From positions 1,203,001-1,267,000 of the forward strand of contig VISH01000002.1 of NCBI GenBank assembly GCA_007827375.1: 64,000 nt of DNA, read 5' to 3'. Below, one piece after another: positions 37,142-46,295 of the stretch. Every line of letters starts with the position of its first letter. Positions within the stretch are counted from its first letter, which is position 1. The position numbers and the translations under genes are program-made. The notes below the pieces were generated by a model. The model did no database searches. It saw only the letters and a program-made list of their open reading frames with translations, and had not been told where the DNA came from. The stretch comes from Alteromonadaceae bacterium 2753L.S.0a.02 (GTDB lineage: Bacteria; Pseudomonadota; Gammaproteobacteria; Pseudomonadales; Cellvibrionaceae).

Positions 37142-38404
37142 ATGATATTTCTCCAGCACAACAATCGTGATCACCGGCCGGCAATTATGCTCCGACTGCT
37201 GATCCTGCGTAGCGTTGCCATTGCAATGGCGTTATCAGTATTGTTGGTATTTCAATTTTACTTGCAACGTTCATTGCTCTATCCGCTGCTTTACGGAGTG
37301 GTGTTCGCCGCTGTGGTGTACACGCTTGTGACCCTGTTGAGGTTGCGCCAGGCAACCGCCGTTCGAGATATGGAGCTGGTCTTACATCTCTTGGCCGATG
37401 CCGTGGTGGTAGTTCTCCTAGTGTCGTTTTCAGGGCGCGCTACCAACCCGTTTATATACTATCTGTTGGTTTTAGTGGCCATTGCGTCTGCCATATTTTT
37501 GCGGTGGGTGGCCTGGTTGTTTGCCTTGTTGGCTGTCGCCACTTATACGCTGTTGTTGTATTTCGATCTCGCCGAGCATATGCACCATCTGTTCAGTGAC
37601 TTTCAGTTGCATTTAGTGGGTATGTGGATCAATTTCGTGGCCAGTACCGCACTACTCACCTTGTTTGTATCCACCATGGCCACTGCGCTGCGTGATCGCG
37701 AAGTGTCGCTCGCCAATGAGCGGGAAAAAGCGCTCCAGAATGAGCAATTAATAGCCATTGGCACCCAGGCTGCCACAACGGTGCATGCTCTCGGCACGCC
37801 CTTGTCGACTATGGCAGTGGTTTTAGGCGATATGCCAGCCACAAATCCCGATGTGGCGTTGCTTCAAGGACAAGTGGACCGCTGTAAACAAACTCTGAGC
37901 CAGCTTTCACACATTGCCGAAAAACCGCTGGAGCCTGAAGTGGTAAGTGTGGCTCAGCTCGTGGATGAGCTTCAGGAGCATTATCATCTCTACAGCCCAA
38001 TTAGCGTACCGGAGTTCAAGGTGCCGACTGCTGTAGCGGCGCTGCAAATACGTCGTACGCAACGTCTTAACCCAGCAGTTATTAATATTATCGATAACGC
38101 GCTGCGGGCGGCTCAGCAACTGGTTATTGTGTCTGCTGATGCGGATGAGGATTTCGTGCGTTTATTGATTAGCGACGATGGTGACGGAGTGCCAGCTACA
38201 CAGGCACGTCATTATGGAAAATTGAGTGCTGATGTGTCCTACAAAGGCTTGGGTATTGGCGTCTTTTTGGCCAACACCACTGTAGAACAGATGGGCGGGC
38301 GCATTGTGTTGCACGCTTCGTCGCAAATGTCGGCTAAAACGCCTCGCCGCGGCTTGCAGCATACCGTGGTCGCTATCGAATTGCCTTTGTTGAAGGGGGC
38401 GTAA
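37142..38404 (+). CDS. RegB/PrrB/ActS-type redox sensor histidine kinase
   Basis: 420 residues with about six N-terminal membrane helices (20-185). The loop SGRATNPF resembles the RegB ubiquinone-binding motif GGxxNPF, with one Gly replaced by Arg. The H-box TTVHALGTPLSTM has His215 as phospho-acceptor. Cys248 (VDRCKQTL) is at the place of the RegB redox-active cysteine, as I recall the alignment. The N box (NIIDNALRAA), G1 (DDGDGV) and G2 (GLGIGVFLAN) are intact. These kinases respond to quinone-pool redox state. The response regulator follows after 4 bp. The ATG at 37142 was chosen; a Met at residue 16 is an alternative. Confidence 0.85.
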   Translation: MIFLQHNNRDHRPAIMLRLLILRSVAIAMALSVLLVFQFYLQRSLLYPLLYGVVFAAVVYTLVTLLRLRQATAVRDMELVLHLLADAVVVVLLVSFSGRATNPFIYYLLVLVAIASAIFLRWVAWLFALLAVATYTLLLYFDLAEHMHHLFSDFQLHLVGMWINFVASTALLTLFVSTMATALRDREVSLANEREKALQNEQLIAIGTQAATTVHALGTPLSTMAVVLGDMPATNPDVALLQGQVDRCKQTLSQLSHIAEKPLEPEVVSVAQLVDELQEHYHLYSPISVPEFKVPTAVAALQIRRTQRLNPAVINIIDNALRAAQQLVIVSADADEDFVRLLISDDGDGVPATQARHYGKLSADVSYKGLGIGVFLANTTVEQMGGRIVLHASSQMSAKTPRRGLQHTVVAIELPLLKGA

Positions 38405-38408
38405 CTCG

Positions 38409-38942
38409 GTGAACGGTCAATTTTTCTATCTTGAGGATGATGAAGTCCTCGCTGCGGTGACTGTTCGCGCTTTGCAGAGTAGGGGTTTTGGTGTCGCTCA
38501 TTTTAGCGGAGTGAAAGCGGCGTTGGAATGTACCAACATGTCCGAATATAGCTTTGCATTGCTCGATCTCAAATTGCAGGATGGCAACTCACTGCCAGTA
38601 ATTCAACCATTGCTCCAGGCAAATCCGGCCATGAAAATTGTGGTGCTTACAGGTTACGCCAGTATCGCCACCGCAGTGCAAGCTGTGAAACAGGGCGCGC
38701 ATAATTACCTGGCAAAGCCTGTTGCAATTGACGATATTCTGCGAGCCTTTCAAGAAACACCAGCAGCTCCTGCGGAAATGGCTGTTGAAGATGCTGAGAT
38801 GTCTCTGCGGCGTCGCGAGTGGGAGACCATTCAGGCAGCGCTCGTTGCCAATAACGGCAATATTTCCGCAACCGCGAGACAATTAAAAATGCACCGTCGC
38901 ACTCTGCAACGAAAGTTGCAAAAAAAACCGGTGAGTGAGTGA
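38409..38942 (+). CDS. RegA/PrrA/ActR-type response regulator
   Basis: 177 residues with a GTG start right after the kinase gene. The receiver domain (1-120) has Asp10/Asp11, phospho-acceptor Asp53 (LLDLKLQDG) and Lys in YLAKP. A short linker leads to a Fis-type helix-turn-helix (about 138-172, GNISATARQLKMHRRTLQRKL), the same compact design as RegA, whose HTH block is nearly identical. No sigma54 AAA domain. It should bind DNA when phosphorylated by the kinase encoded just upstream and tune respiratory or redox genes. Family sure; regulon unknown. Confidence 0.9.
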   Translation: MNGQFFYLEDDEVLAAVTVRALQSRGFGVAHFSGVKAALECTNMSEYSFALLDLKLQDGNSLPVIQPLLQANPAMKIVVLTGYASIATAVQAVKQGAHNYLAKPVAIDDILRAFQETPAAPAEMAVEDAEMSLRRREWETIQAALVANNGNISATARQLKMHRRTLQRKLQKKPVSE

Positions 38943-39088
38943 CTTGAGTCCGGCGGTAGTTTTGTAGGCAAATTGTAACCTTGCCAGTGCAGTTCACAAA
39001 TTTAACGTACAATCGATGCCGCGTGACGTGGGCGCTTTCCCTGCGTGTAAACAGGCCCTAGCATAATATTTAAAAGGATGTATTTGGT

Positions 39089-39640
39089 ATGAAGGCAACG
39101 CCTCCATTATTTGTGTTACTAGTATTGTTGTTACCGCTTTTTGCGGGGCGATGTTGGGGAGAGAGCGGCGATCTTGTCGTTATCGAGGGTTTTGTTGGAA
39201 AAGCCGAAACCAGTAATGACCATTTTGAAGATTCACAATTTATCGATGGCGCCGTGGGTTATTTATCAAATGGCTGGCTGTACCGCGCGGGTGTGTCTGG
39301 TGTCGAAACATACACCTTGAAAGAAACGGGTGCAGCTGAAGTTGAGATTTACGGTGCCTACATTCAAGCCATCAAAATATTTAATGTCACTTGGTTTGAT
39401 ATCGAGCTTGGTGCTGGTGTTTATCGTAATACTATTAAAGCCTATTTGGTGAACAATGCAGGCAACTCTGAAGATCGCCGGGAAGTGGGTAAAGTGAACG
39501 AAGTAAACCCGTTTGCGAGTGTGTTTGCAGTAAAAGATATCGGCCCGATATTTTCCTTGCAGGCAGGCTACAAATACACACATGATGTCGGTGGGGTGAA
39601 TATTTCCATGCTTTTGGCGGGCGTCAGGTTTCGGTTTTAG
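39089..39640 (+). CDS. Outer-membrane beta-barrel protein, uncharacterised
   Basis: 183 residues with a signal peptide (hydrophobic 6-20, cut near CWG). The mature protein alternates short amphipathic strands with turns and ends in Arg-Phe-Arg-Phe, the aromatic C terminus used by the BAM machinery. This suggests an eight-stranded OmpA/OmpW-size barrel. No named family is recognised. AAGGA stands 12 bp before the ATG. A lipoprotein gene follows after 15 bp, so the two are probably one transcript. Possible roles are adhesion, small-solute passage or an accessory to the lipoprotein; nothing decides between them. Confidence 0.65.
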   Translation: MKATPPLFVLLVLLLPLFAGRCWGESGDLVVIEGFVGKAETSNDHFEDSQFIDGAVGYLSNGWLYRAGVSGVETYTLKETGAAEVEIYGAYIQAIKIFNVTWFDIELGAGVYRNTIKAYLVNNAGNSEDRREVGKVNEVNPFASVFAVKDIGPIFSLQAGYKYTHDVGGVNISMLLAGVRFRF

Positions 39641-39655
39641 TAACTGGAGTTTTTA

Positions 39656-40525
39656 ATGGCGAAAATGTTCGCAAAGTGTTTATTAATTTATATGTTAGGT
39701 TTGCTGCTGCTAAGCTGCGGTGGCGCATCCTCCAATTCTGATGCGAAGCCGCAAGCTACCCCAACCCCAGCACCCGATGCTCAAGACCGGTATTACGCGG
39801 TGTATGAGGCCTATGTGGGAGCTAACAGTGAAGTGTTTTTTCAAAGTCAATTAACGCGAAATTCAGAGCCCTCTCCCACTAATGATAACGGTCATTATCT
39901 AACAACCAATGGGCAGCCACTTGTTGCCGTCTGGGCCAGTGCCACAGAAAGTGTTAACCAATTGTATTTGTCCAGCGATGTATTCGAGAGTCTTCTTGTT
40001 TATGCGGGCCAATTGGTCCGCCTGACTGAGGGCACCTTCACAACCAGTTATTTCAACAGTTTGCTCAATGTTAATCAGCCGTGGTACAACGCGGTGCTGC
40101 CTTATAAAGAAGGTGAAGAATATTATGTAACTGCCGAACTTAATGATGGCAGTTTTCTCGACGAATCCACTGTAGTTTTGCCCAAAAACTTCGCCATCAA
40201 ACCCCTTCCGGAGCATTTCAGCCGTTCCGAGGACGCCGTAACAATTTCCTGGGAGCCTGTCGAGGCTGATGTGACTGTGCAAGTGCAGGCGCTTACTGCC
40301 TGCGAAGAAGGCAACCTCATAGATATTCAGGGAATACAACAGGATTACGATCAAGGTTTCGCTGTTATAGACGCTGGTGAGCTGGCGGTTGAATCCTTAG
40401 CCGGTGAATGTATTACAACCTTCGCAGTGATCAAAACCCGTTACGGCGAGCTTGACCCTTATTTTGCGGGGGGGCAAATCGCCGGTAACCAGTATCGGGT
40501 AAAATCTATTAACAGTTCCGACTGA
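39656..40525 (+). CDS. Lipoprotein of unknown function
   Basis: 289 residues with lipobox LLSC (Cys21) and a Gly/Ser/Pro-rich spacer (about 22-42), the usual tether of surface lipoproteins. The remainder looks beta-rich, with tandem segments resembling an Ig- or fibronectin-like fold near 200-235 (DAVTISWEPVEADVTVQVQA). Two Cys near 229 and 259 (LTACEEG, AGECITT) may form a disulfide. Not recognised. It is co-oriented with and 15 bp behind the barrel-protein gene, so they may act together at the outer membrane. Confidence 0.65.
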   Translation: MAKMFAKCLLIYMLGLLLLSCGGASSNSDAKPQATPTPAPDAQDRYYAVYEAYVGANSEVFFQSQLTRNSEPSPTNDNGHYLTTNGQPLVAVWASATESVNQLYLSSDVFESLLVYAGQLVRLTEGTFTTSYFNSLLNVNQPWYNAVLPYKEGEEYYVTAELNDGSFLDESTVVLPKNFAIKPLPEHFSRSEDAVTISWEPVEADVTVQVQALTACEEGNLIDIQGIQQDYDQGFAVIDAGELAVESLAGECITTFAVIKTRYGELDPYFAGGQIAGNQYRVKSINSSD

Positions 40526-40579
40526 ATCTGCGGCCTTTTGCCGCGCGAATAATTTCAGTATCTGGCCTATAGCCTTCAC

Positions 40580-40611
40580 GCCGTGCGGTGTACTATAGCG
40601 CACCGCACGGC
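40580..40611. repeat. Perfect 11-bp inverted repeat before the MATE gene
   Basis: GCCGTGCGGTG and CACCGCACGGC flank a 10-bp spacer (TACTATAGCG) containing a -10-like TACTAT. The repeat ends 16 bp before the chosen MATE start. It could be a repressor operator or a leader hairpin. The arms are GC-rich, unlike the surrounding sequence. Confidence 0.55.
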
Positions 40612-40627
40612 TGCACTGGTTATTGGC

Positions 40628-41977
40628 ATGAAGGCAAAGTTCGCAGAAGGTTCCATATTCAAGCATGTTTGCGTAATGACATTCGCTTCTACGGCGGGTT
40701 TGTTATCGCTATTTCTTGTCGATTTGGTCGACATGTATTGGTTGAGTTTGCTTGGCATTGTCGAGCTGGCTGCCGCTATTGGTTATTCTGGCTCCATTTT
40801 ATTTTTTACCTTGTCACTGTCTATTGGCTTGACCATTGGCTGCGGTGCGTTGGTGGCGCAATCGGTGGGGCGCGAAAATGCAGCAGATACTCAGCGCCTG
40901 GTTGGCAACCTCTTTTCGATTATTTTTGCGATTACCGTTCCAGTGGGCGCTGGCGTATTTCTCAGTGCACCCTGGTTATTGCAGTGGCTGGGTGCGGAGG
41001 GCGTTGCAGCCGAATACGCGAATTCCTATCTCAACATCATTTTACCCAGCATGCCCATTCTTGGCTTGGCCATGGCCTGTAGCGGTGTTATGCGCGCCCT
41101 GGGACACGCTAAAGAAGCCATGTACCTCACACTGCTCGGTGGACTTGTAAATGCCTGCCTCGACCCGATACTGATTTTTGGCGCTGGTTGGGGAATCGAG
41201 GGGGCCGCTATTGCGTCGGTGGCCGCACGCTTGGCCATGTTGGTGTACGGCTTCTGGCGTGTAGCTGTAATTTATCAACTGGTGAAACGGCCAGATGTGG
41301 CCAGTTTGCCGGGAGATATTAACTTGTTTGCAAAAACGGCGTTCCCCGCTGTGCTCACCAACTTGGCGACTCCCATTGGCGTTGCATATGTAACAGCCAT
41401 TATGGCGCAGTTTGGCGACAGTGCGGTGGCAGGCAATACCGTTATCAGTAAACTGCAACCTCTGGCGTTCGCTGGGTTGTTTGCGCTTTCCGGTGCGGTT
41501 GGGCCGATAGCCGGGCAGAATTTTGGGGCACAGAAACTCCCGCGGGTGATGGAAACCTTAAACAGTTCTGTGAAATTTATTCTGGCGTATTCGGTGGTGG
41601 CGTGCTTGGTGTTGTTGGCTCTCACCGATCTTTTAGTGTTGGCGTTCAAAGCGGAAGGCGATGCTGAAGCGTTAATTCGCGCCTTTTGCTACGGATTGAG
41701 CACCATGTTTTTCTTTTTCGGTATCACTTTCTGTACCAACGCACTATTTAATAATTTGCGAATGGCGCACTGGGCGACGGTATTTAATTTCGCTAAAGCG
41801 ACAGTATTTACCATGCCGTTCGCGAGTATGGGGGCAAGCATGGGAGGCCCGGTAGGTGTGCTTATCGGTTTATATGTCGGTGCTGCGATTGTGGCAGCTG
41901 CCGGTTATTTCATGGCCTACAACAAAATTCGTGGTTTACAGGTTCAGCCAGTGACACCTGTAACTGAGCGGGCATAA
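40628..41977 (+). CDS. MATE family multidrug/sodium efflux transporter
   Basis: About 449 residues from ATG 40628. A GTG at 40583 would add 15 residues that lie within the inverted repeat and look non-coding. Twelve membrane helices in two six-helix halves are visible, with an N-terminal MTFASTAGLLSLFLVDLVDMY helix 1 region and conserved Pro/Gly helices (GAVGPIAGQNFGAQ), which fit NorM/DinF-class MATE proteins. It exports cationic compounds with Na+ or H+ antiport across the inner membrane. The inverted repeat directly upstream suggests control by a dedicated repressor not encoded nearby. Confidence 0.9.
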   Translation: MKAKFAEGSIFKHVCVMTFASTAGLLSLFLVDLVDMYWLSLLGIVELAAAIGYSGSILFFTLSLSIGLTIGCGALVAQSVGRENAADTQRLVGNLFSIIFAITVPVGAGVFLSAPWLLQWLGAEGVAAEYANSYLNIILPSMPILGLAMACSGVMRALGHAKEAMYLTLLGGLVNACLDPILIFGAGWGIEGAAIASVAARLAMLVYGFWRVAVIYQLVKRPDVASLPGDINLFAKTAFPAVLTNLATPIGVAYVTAIMAQFGDSAVAGNTVISKLQPLAFAGLFALSGAVGPIAGQNFGAQKLPRVMETLNSSVKFILAYSVVACLVLLALTDLLVLAFKAEGDAEALIRAFCYGLSTMFFFFGITFCTNALFNNLRMAHWATVFNFAKATVFTMPFASMGASMGGPVGVLIGLYVGAAIVAAAGYFMAYNKIRGLQVQPVTPVTERA

Positions 41978-42093
41978 GGTATTTTGTCACCCGTTGAGCT
42001 GTGTGCCGGGTGAGGTAAAAATGCCAAATACATCAGCGCGCTTAACACTGAAATGTAATAGAATTTTAACCTTCACTATAGAATAATAGAACG

Positions 42094-42831
42094 ATGCCTA
42101 ACTTGGGGAAAAGATCGCGTGGTTACATTGCCGCGCTCACATTAGTCGCAACAGGAGTTTGCTGGGCCGATCCATACATTGGTGAAGTGGAAGCTCACGC
42201 CGGTCGCGTCGACGCCAATTCCAACACCAATTATATTGGGGGGAGCGCGACCCTGTATCTGCAAGCTGTGGATACCACAGGTTTGCCATTGGCCGAGGCC
42301 GCATTTCTCAACCGTGCTACCGATATTTACGCCTACCTTACTTTTTTTGATAGCGATTATGACGACGGCCAGAACATGGGGGTTGGCGGTGAGGTTTATT
42401 TTCCACACACAATGTTTTACGCCGCGGCCTCTTTTAATCGCACAGACGCCGATAGTGGTAAAAATGATTCGTGGACCATCACAGGCGGAATTACACCGGC
42501 AGAAAATCTGCGTTTAACCACCAGTTATACCGAAGACGCCGGCTATGATCCAAACATCGATGCCAAGTATGTGCTGCTGCTTCCTGGAGAACAATCCTTA
42601 AACCTGGAAGCTGGATTTTACGATGACGATGTTAACAGTTATAACGCCGGGTTCGATTTTTATCTGAATAACAGCACCAGCGCTGGTGCAGCGTTGAGCG
42701 ATTCGGGATCACAAACCAGTTATACTTTCCGAGGCCGCCACTTTTTCAATCCTTCATTTTATGTGGATGCGCAATACACCACCGCCGACTCATCCGATGA
42801 GGTGACCGTGAAAGCCGGTTTGCGTTTCTAG
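42094..42831 (+). CDS. Putative porin, outer-membrane beta-barrel
   Basis: 245 residues with a signal peptide (cut after CWA). Repeated amphipathic strands with Gly/Asp/Asn-rich turns and a terminal Phe (KAGLRF) indicate a barrel of about 10-12 strands. The sequence resembles short 'putative porin' proteins of marine gammaproteobacteria, recognised by pattern rather than by a named motif. It has no co-directional neighbour within 100 bp and its stop codon lies inside a hairpin. Solute specificity unknown. Confidence 0.7.
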   Translation: MPNLGKRSRGYIAALTLVATGVCWADPYIGEVEAHAGRVDANSNTNYIGGSATLYLQAVDTTGLPLAEAAFLNRATDIYAYLTFFDSDYDDGQNMGVGGEVYFPHTMFYAAASFNRTDADSGKNDSWTITGGITPAENLRLTTSYTEDAGYDPNIDAKYVLLLPGEQSLNLEAGFYDDDVNSYNAGFDFYLNNSTSAGAALSDSGSQTSYTFRGRHFFNPSFYVDAQYTTADSSDEVTVKAGLRF

Positions 42832-42843
42832 TTGTCGCAAACC
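42817..42843 (+). terminator. Hairpin overlapping the porin stop codon
   Basis: A perfect 8-bp stem (GGTTTGCG / CGCAAACC) with an 11-nt loop contains the TAG stop. No T run follows, so termination strength is unclear. The convergent DUF418 gene ends 48 bp further on. Confidence 0.4.
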
Positions 42844-42890
42844 CTCATCGAGGGGCAGCACCTTCGCAGCAAGCCCGATATTGCTCGTAC

Positions 42891-44123
42891 CTAAGCGTTC
42901 GGCACAGCGTCCCGTTCTGCGGGGATTTTCCTGAAGGGAAAGCGCGAAAACCAAGTGCCGCAGCGCCACAGCCATTCCAGCGGGCCGTACTGAAAATAGC
43001 TTAGCCACAACTTACTCACTTGCACCTGCACATAGATAACCACCAAGGCCAATAGCAACATTTGCCAGTCGTGCAGTTTCCCGAGATAGCCGAACCCCCA
43101 GCCGTATAGAAAAAAAGTGCCGATAAGTGATTGCGTGATGTAATTGGTGAGCGCCATTCGGCCATACGGCGCTAGTGCGCTTAGGCGGCTGTCAGGTTTG
43201 CGTAAATACAGCAAAACAAATGCACACATTAACAGCATCGTTAGCGATATATTTGCGAGGTCTGCAACGTTCCAAGCCATCACAAACGGCCAGCTGGAAT
43301 AATTCACCGGCTGCGACATTTGTGCAAACAGCGCAACGCTCGCTCCGATAAACACCAGACTGGCGATAAGCGAACCCCACAAGCATTTTTTTATCAAGGC
43401 TTTGTGTTGCGCTATGTTTTGTACAAAGCCACTTCGTATTAACCAAAGCCCGACAAGAAAATAAGCCAGCGTAAAATAACCGCGACCAAAAATGCCAAAT
43501 TGGAAATCCCATTTTCCAGTGTAAAAATAGACTAGGTTATCGCGAGCTACGTCGAAAAAATTACCAGTTTTAAGCAGTGTGGTATAGCGTAAGATTTCGG
43601 GGTCGGAGGGAATGTTTTGATAATCGAGCAGGCTCGCGGAACCGGTAATGGCAAAAAATGCGAATCGCCCGGCGCCAAGAAATAGCAGAGCTGCGATAAT
43701 TAATAGCCATCGGCTGGAGACACTGTAAAACAGCGGAAGTATAAACCCGATAACGACGTATACACCGAGAATATCACCGCGATAGATAAGCGAGTGAATA
43801 AAGCCAAAGCCGAGCAATAACAGCAAGCGCCAGATAAAGCGACCAGAAAAATTACTGCCTTTTTGCGCCGCATTATTCATCATAATGGCGAAACTCATAC
43901 CGAACAACAAGGCAAAAATGGAATAGAATTTACCGGTAACCAAAAGAAACTGCAGTGTTAGCACCACCTTATCGGCAATATCTGCCGAGACCCACCATGC
44001 AGCCTCTGGTCGTGGTGATGCGGTGTATTGCTCAATCATGTGGGCAATCACTATGCCCATTAGCGCGAAACCCCGCAGGGCATCGACAATATTTATACGG
44101 CTTTGTTGTGCAGTAGCGGACAT
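42891..44123 (-). CDS. DUF418 family membrane protein (YeiB-like)
   Basis: 410 residues with about ten membrane helices. The N-terminal RINIVDALRGFALMGIVIAHM block and the C-terminal GRMALTNYITQSLIG and WLSYFQYGPLEWLWR blocks are signatures of DUF418 proteins, relatives of acyltransferase-3 membrane enzymes. Function is unknown; acyl transfer to an envelope component is only a guess from fold relationship. It is transcribed alone and diverges from the deacetylase gene. All conserved blocks are present, so it should be intact. Confidence 0.87.
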   Translation of the reverse strand: MSATAQQSRINIVDALRGFALMGIVIAHMIEQYTASPRPEAAWWVSADIADKVVLTLQFLLVTGKFYSIFALLFGMSFAIMMNNAAQKGSNFSGRFIWRLLLLLGFGFIHSLIYRGDILGVYVVIGFILPLFYSVSSRWLLIIAALLFLGAGRFAFFAITGSASLLDYQNIPSDPEILRYTTLLKTGNFFDVARDNLVYFYTGKWDFQFGIFGRGYFTLAYFLVGLWLIRSGFVQNIAQHKALIKKCLWGSLIASLVFIGASVALFAQMSQPVNYSSWPFVMAWNVADLANISLTMLLMCAFVLLYLRKPDSRLSALAPYGRMALTNYITQSLIGTFFLYGWGFGYLGKLHDWQMLLLALVVIYVQVQVSKLWLSYFQYGPLEWLWRCGTWFSRFPFRKIPAERDAVPNA

Positions 44124-44285
44124 GTCCTCATCCCTGTTGCAAAGTTTTTTAGCTGGATCTGCAAAAAGTTTTAAACGAGTATAGGAGCCTCTAGGTCAAC
44201 GCCAGGCGGGTTCGGTGGCGCTGCAGCGAGACGTACAAGTAGGCTAAAATGCACTGTCGCCATACGGTCCCCGGAGTTCATTGTT

Positions 44286-45215
44286 ATGACTACCGCTTAC
44301 ATTACCCACCCGGATTGCATTAAACATGATATGGGCTGCGGGCACCCGGAGTCGCCGCAACGCCTTGCTGCCATTAACGATGCGCTTATTGCGCAACGTA
44401 TCATGGACTTTCTTAGGCATGTGGATGCAGAGCCTGCGCTTCGAGAACAACTCCTGCTTGCTCATTCCGAAGAACATGTTGCGCACGTTTTCGCAACTTC
44501 TCCAGAGCAGGGGCTCGCGGCGCTTGACCCTGATACCAGTATGAACCCTGACTCACTGCGAGCAGCATTACTCGCTGCTGGCGCTGTGGTACAGGCGGTG
44601 GATCTGGTTATGAGTGGGGTGGTGAAAAATGCCTTTTGTGCCGTGCGACCACCGGGTCATCACGCGGAACGTGAGCGCGCCATGGGTTTTTGCCTGTTTA
44701 ACAATATTGCGGTGGGCGTCGCCCATGCCCTCCAAAAATATGATCTAAAACGTGTTGCTGTTGTCGATTTTGATGTACACCACGGTAACGGCACTGAAGA
44801 TATTTTTAGACGTGAAAAACGCGTACTGCTGTGCTCCACCTTTCAGTCACCTTTTTATCCGTACAGTTACGGAGAATCTCAGGCTGGCCACCTGTTAAAT
44901 TTACCGCTCGTCCAAGGCACTGGTAGCGAAGGTTTTCAGGAGGTTGTAGAACAACGCTTGCTCCCCGAGTTGGATTTATTTGCACCTGAGTTTATTTTTA
45001 TTTCAGCCGGATTTGATGCGCACAAGCTGGACCCTCTCGCGCAAATGGCGCTCAGCGAAAGTGACTATCGCTGGGTCACACTTAAATTAAAAGAGCTTGC
45101 CGCGAAGCATGCCCGGAAACGCATTGTGTCGTCGTTGGAAGGTGGCTATGACCTCCAGGCACTTGCTGCTTCTGTGTGCGCGCACATTTCGAGTCTGGCT
45201 GGTTTGGACGTTTGA
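44286..45215 (+). CDS. Histone-deacetylase-family amidohydrolase
   Basis: 309 residues, typical of bacterial class II HDAC-like proteins. The active-site pair His125-His126 is in RPPGHHAERERAMGFCLFNN. Zinc ligands Asp163 and His165 lie in DFDVHHGNGTEDI, with Asp244 in SAGFDAHKLDPLA. These enzymes deacetylate polyamines or acetyl-lysine in the cytosol. The natural substrate here is unknown. The next gene starts 7 bp past its stop and a third follows, so it heads a three-gene unit ending at the terminator at 46729. A ribosome-binding GGAG lies before the ATG. Confidence 0.92.
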   Translation: MTTAYITHPDCIKHDMGCGHPESPQRLAAINDALIAQRIMDFLRHVDAEPALREQLLLAHSEEHVAHVFATSPEQGLAALDPDTSMNPDSLRAALLAAGAVVQAVDLVMSGVVKNAFCAVRPPGHHAERERAMGFCLFNNIAVGVAHALQKYDLKRVAVVDFDVHHGNGTEDIFRREKRVLLCSTFQSPFYPYSYGESQAGHLLNLPLVQGTGSEGFQEVVEQRLLPELDLFAPEFIFISAGFDAHKLDPLAQMALSESDYRWVTLKLKELAAKHARKRIVSSLEGGYDLQALAASVCAHISSLAGLDV

Positions 45216-45222
45216 TCATACT

Positions 45223-46260
45223 ATGCTTAAAGCGTGTTTTTGGTTTATTGGGCTGCTTGCCATGGATGCCGTGTCGGAAACTGTACCTGAAATTCGTAAA
45301 CTGACTCTGAGCAATGGCGTGCTCGAAGTTGGTGTAAGCCCAGATATCGGCGGCAGAATACTGCATGCTTCGCTCGAGGGTATGCCCAACATGCTGGCTG
45401 TAGACCAGGATCTTATCAATGCCGGTAAACCCGAAGTTGCACTCGCCACACGTCACAGGGGTTATATGGGGCATGTGGTATGGCACGGCCCGCAGTCGCA
45501 ATGGTGGACACAGCAAACATTGCACAAACAGCGTAAAGTGAATCAGGCGGTGTGGCCGCCCGATCCGTTTACCGTATTTGCCACTAGCCAAATTCTTGAG
45601 CAGAACCCGCAACAGGTGTCATTGCTGAGTGAAACCAGCCCTGTTACCGGGTTGCAGGTAAACAAGCAGTTTACCCTGAACTCTGAAAACCGTAACAGCT
45701 TGGTGTTAGATGTTGCTGCAGTCAACAAACGTGAAACTCAGGCGGTTGATTGGGACATTTGGTTTAACACGCGGGTGCCTGGTGACAGCACCGTTTTTGT
45801 ACCCATTGATGGTGAGCATAACCTGCGTTTTCAGGCGGCGTTTAATGCCGCTACGCAGGAAGATATCCATTATTCGGTGCGCGATGGATTGTTGTCACTC
45901 GATAAACAGCCTGCATCAACACCCAGCAAAAAGCGCGTTGGTAAACTTTATGTCTACCCTTCACAAGGGTGGATGGCGGCGTTCAACAACGGTCAGCTAC
46001 TGTTAATTCAATTTGACCGAGTTGCTCAACAAAAAATTCACCCAGAACAGGGCTTGGTTGAACTCTATTGGGAATACCCAGGCCACGATTACAGCAAAGG
46101 CATTGTGGAAATGGAAGTACACTCTGCCCTGCATCATTTAAACCCCAACCACAGTATGGCTGCGCAAGAGCGTTGGACGATAATACGCTATGAAGGCGAT
46201 ACCAACGAAAAGTCCCAGCGCGCATTTTTAAAAGAACAACTGCAGCGCTTGCAGTTGTAG
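45223..46260 (+). CDS. Exported DUF4380-like protein (aldose-epimerase-like fold)
   Basis: 345 residues from ATG 45223. The open frame extends upstream into the deacetylase gene, but that part has no family signal. A short hydrophobic N terminus (ACFWFIGLLAMDAVS) is a likely signal peptide. The core begins with LSNGVLEVGVSPDIGGRIL, the pattern of galactose-mutarotase-like beta-sandwich proteins, and overall matches DUF4380. A sugar-binding or epimerase role outside the cytosol is plausible but unproven; I could not identify the catalytic His/Glu set. It is coupled to the deacetylase gene by a 7-bp gap. Confidence 0.65.
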   Translation: MLKACFWFIGLLAMDAVSETVPEIRKLTLSNGVLEVGVSPDIGGRILHASLEGMPNMLAVDQDLINAGKPEVALATRHRGYMGHVVWHGPQSQWWTQQTLHKQRKVNQAVWPPDPFTVFATSQILEQNPQQVSLLSETSPVTGLQVNKQFTLNSENRNSLVLDVAAVNKRETQAVDWDIWFNTRVPGDSTVFVPIDGEHNLRFQAAFNAATQEDIHYSVRDGLLSLDKQPASTPSKKRVGKLYVYPSQGWMAAFNNGQLLLIQFDRVAQQKIHPEQGLVELYWEYPGHDYSKGIVEMEVHSALHHLNPNHSMAAQERWTIIRYEGDTNEKSQRAFLKEQLQRLQL

Positions 46261-46295
46261 TCATCTAGTTTTCAGTTGCGTTCGTACTAATAAGC

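Noticed and set aside
41987..42013. TCACCCG / CGGGTGA hairpin after the MATE gene
   Set aside because: The stem is short, the loop is 13 nt and no T run follows, so it is not convincing as a terminator.
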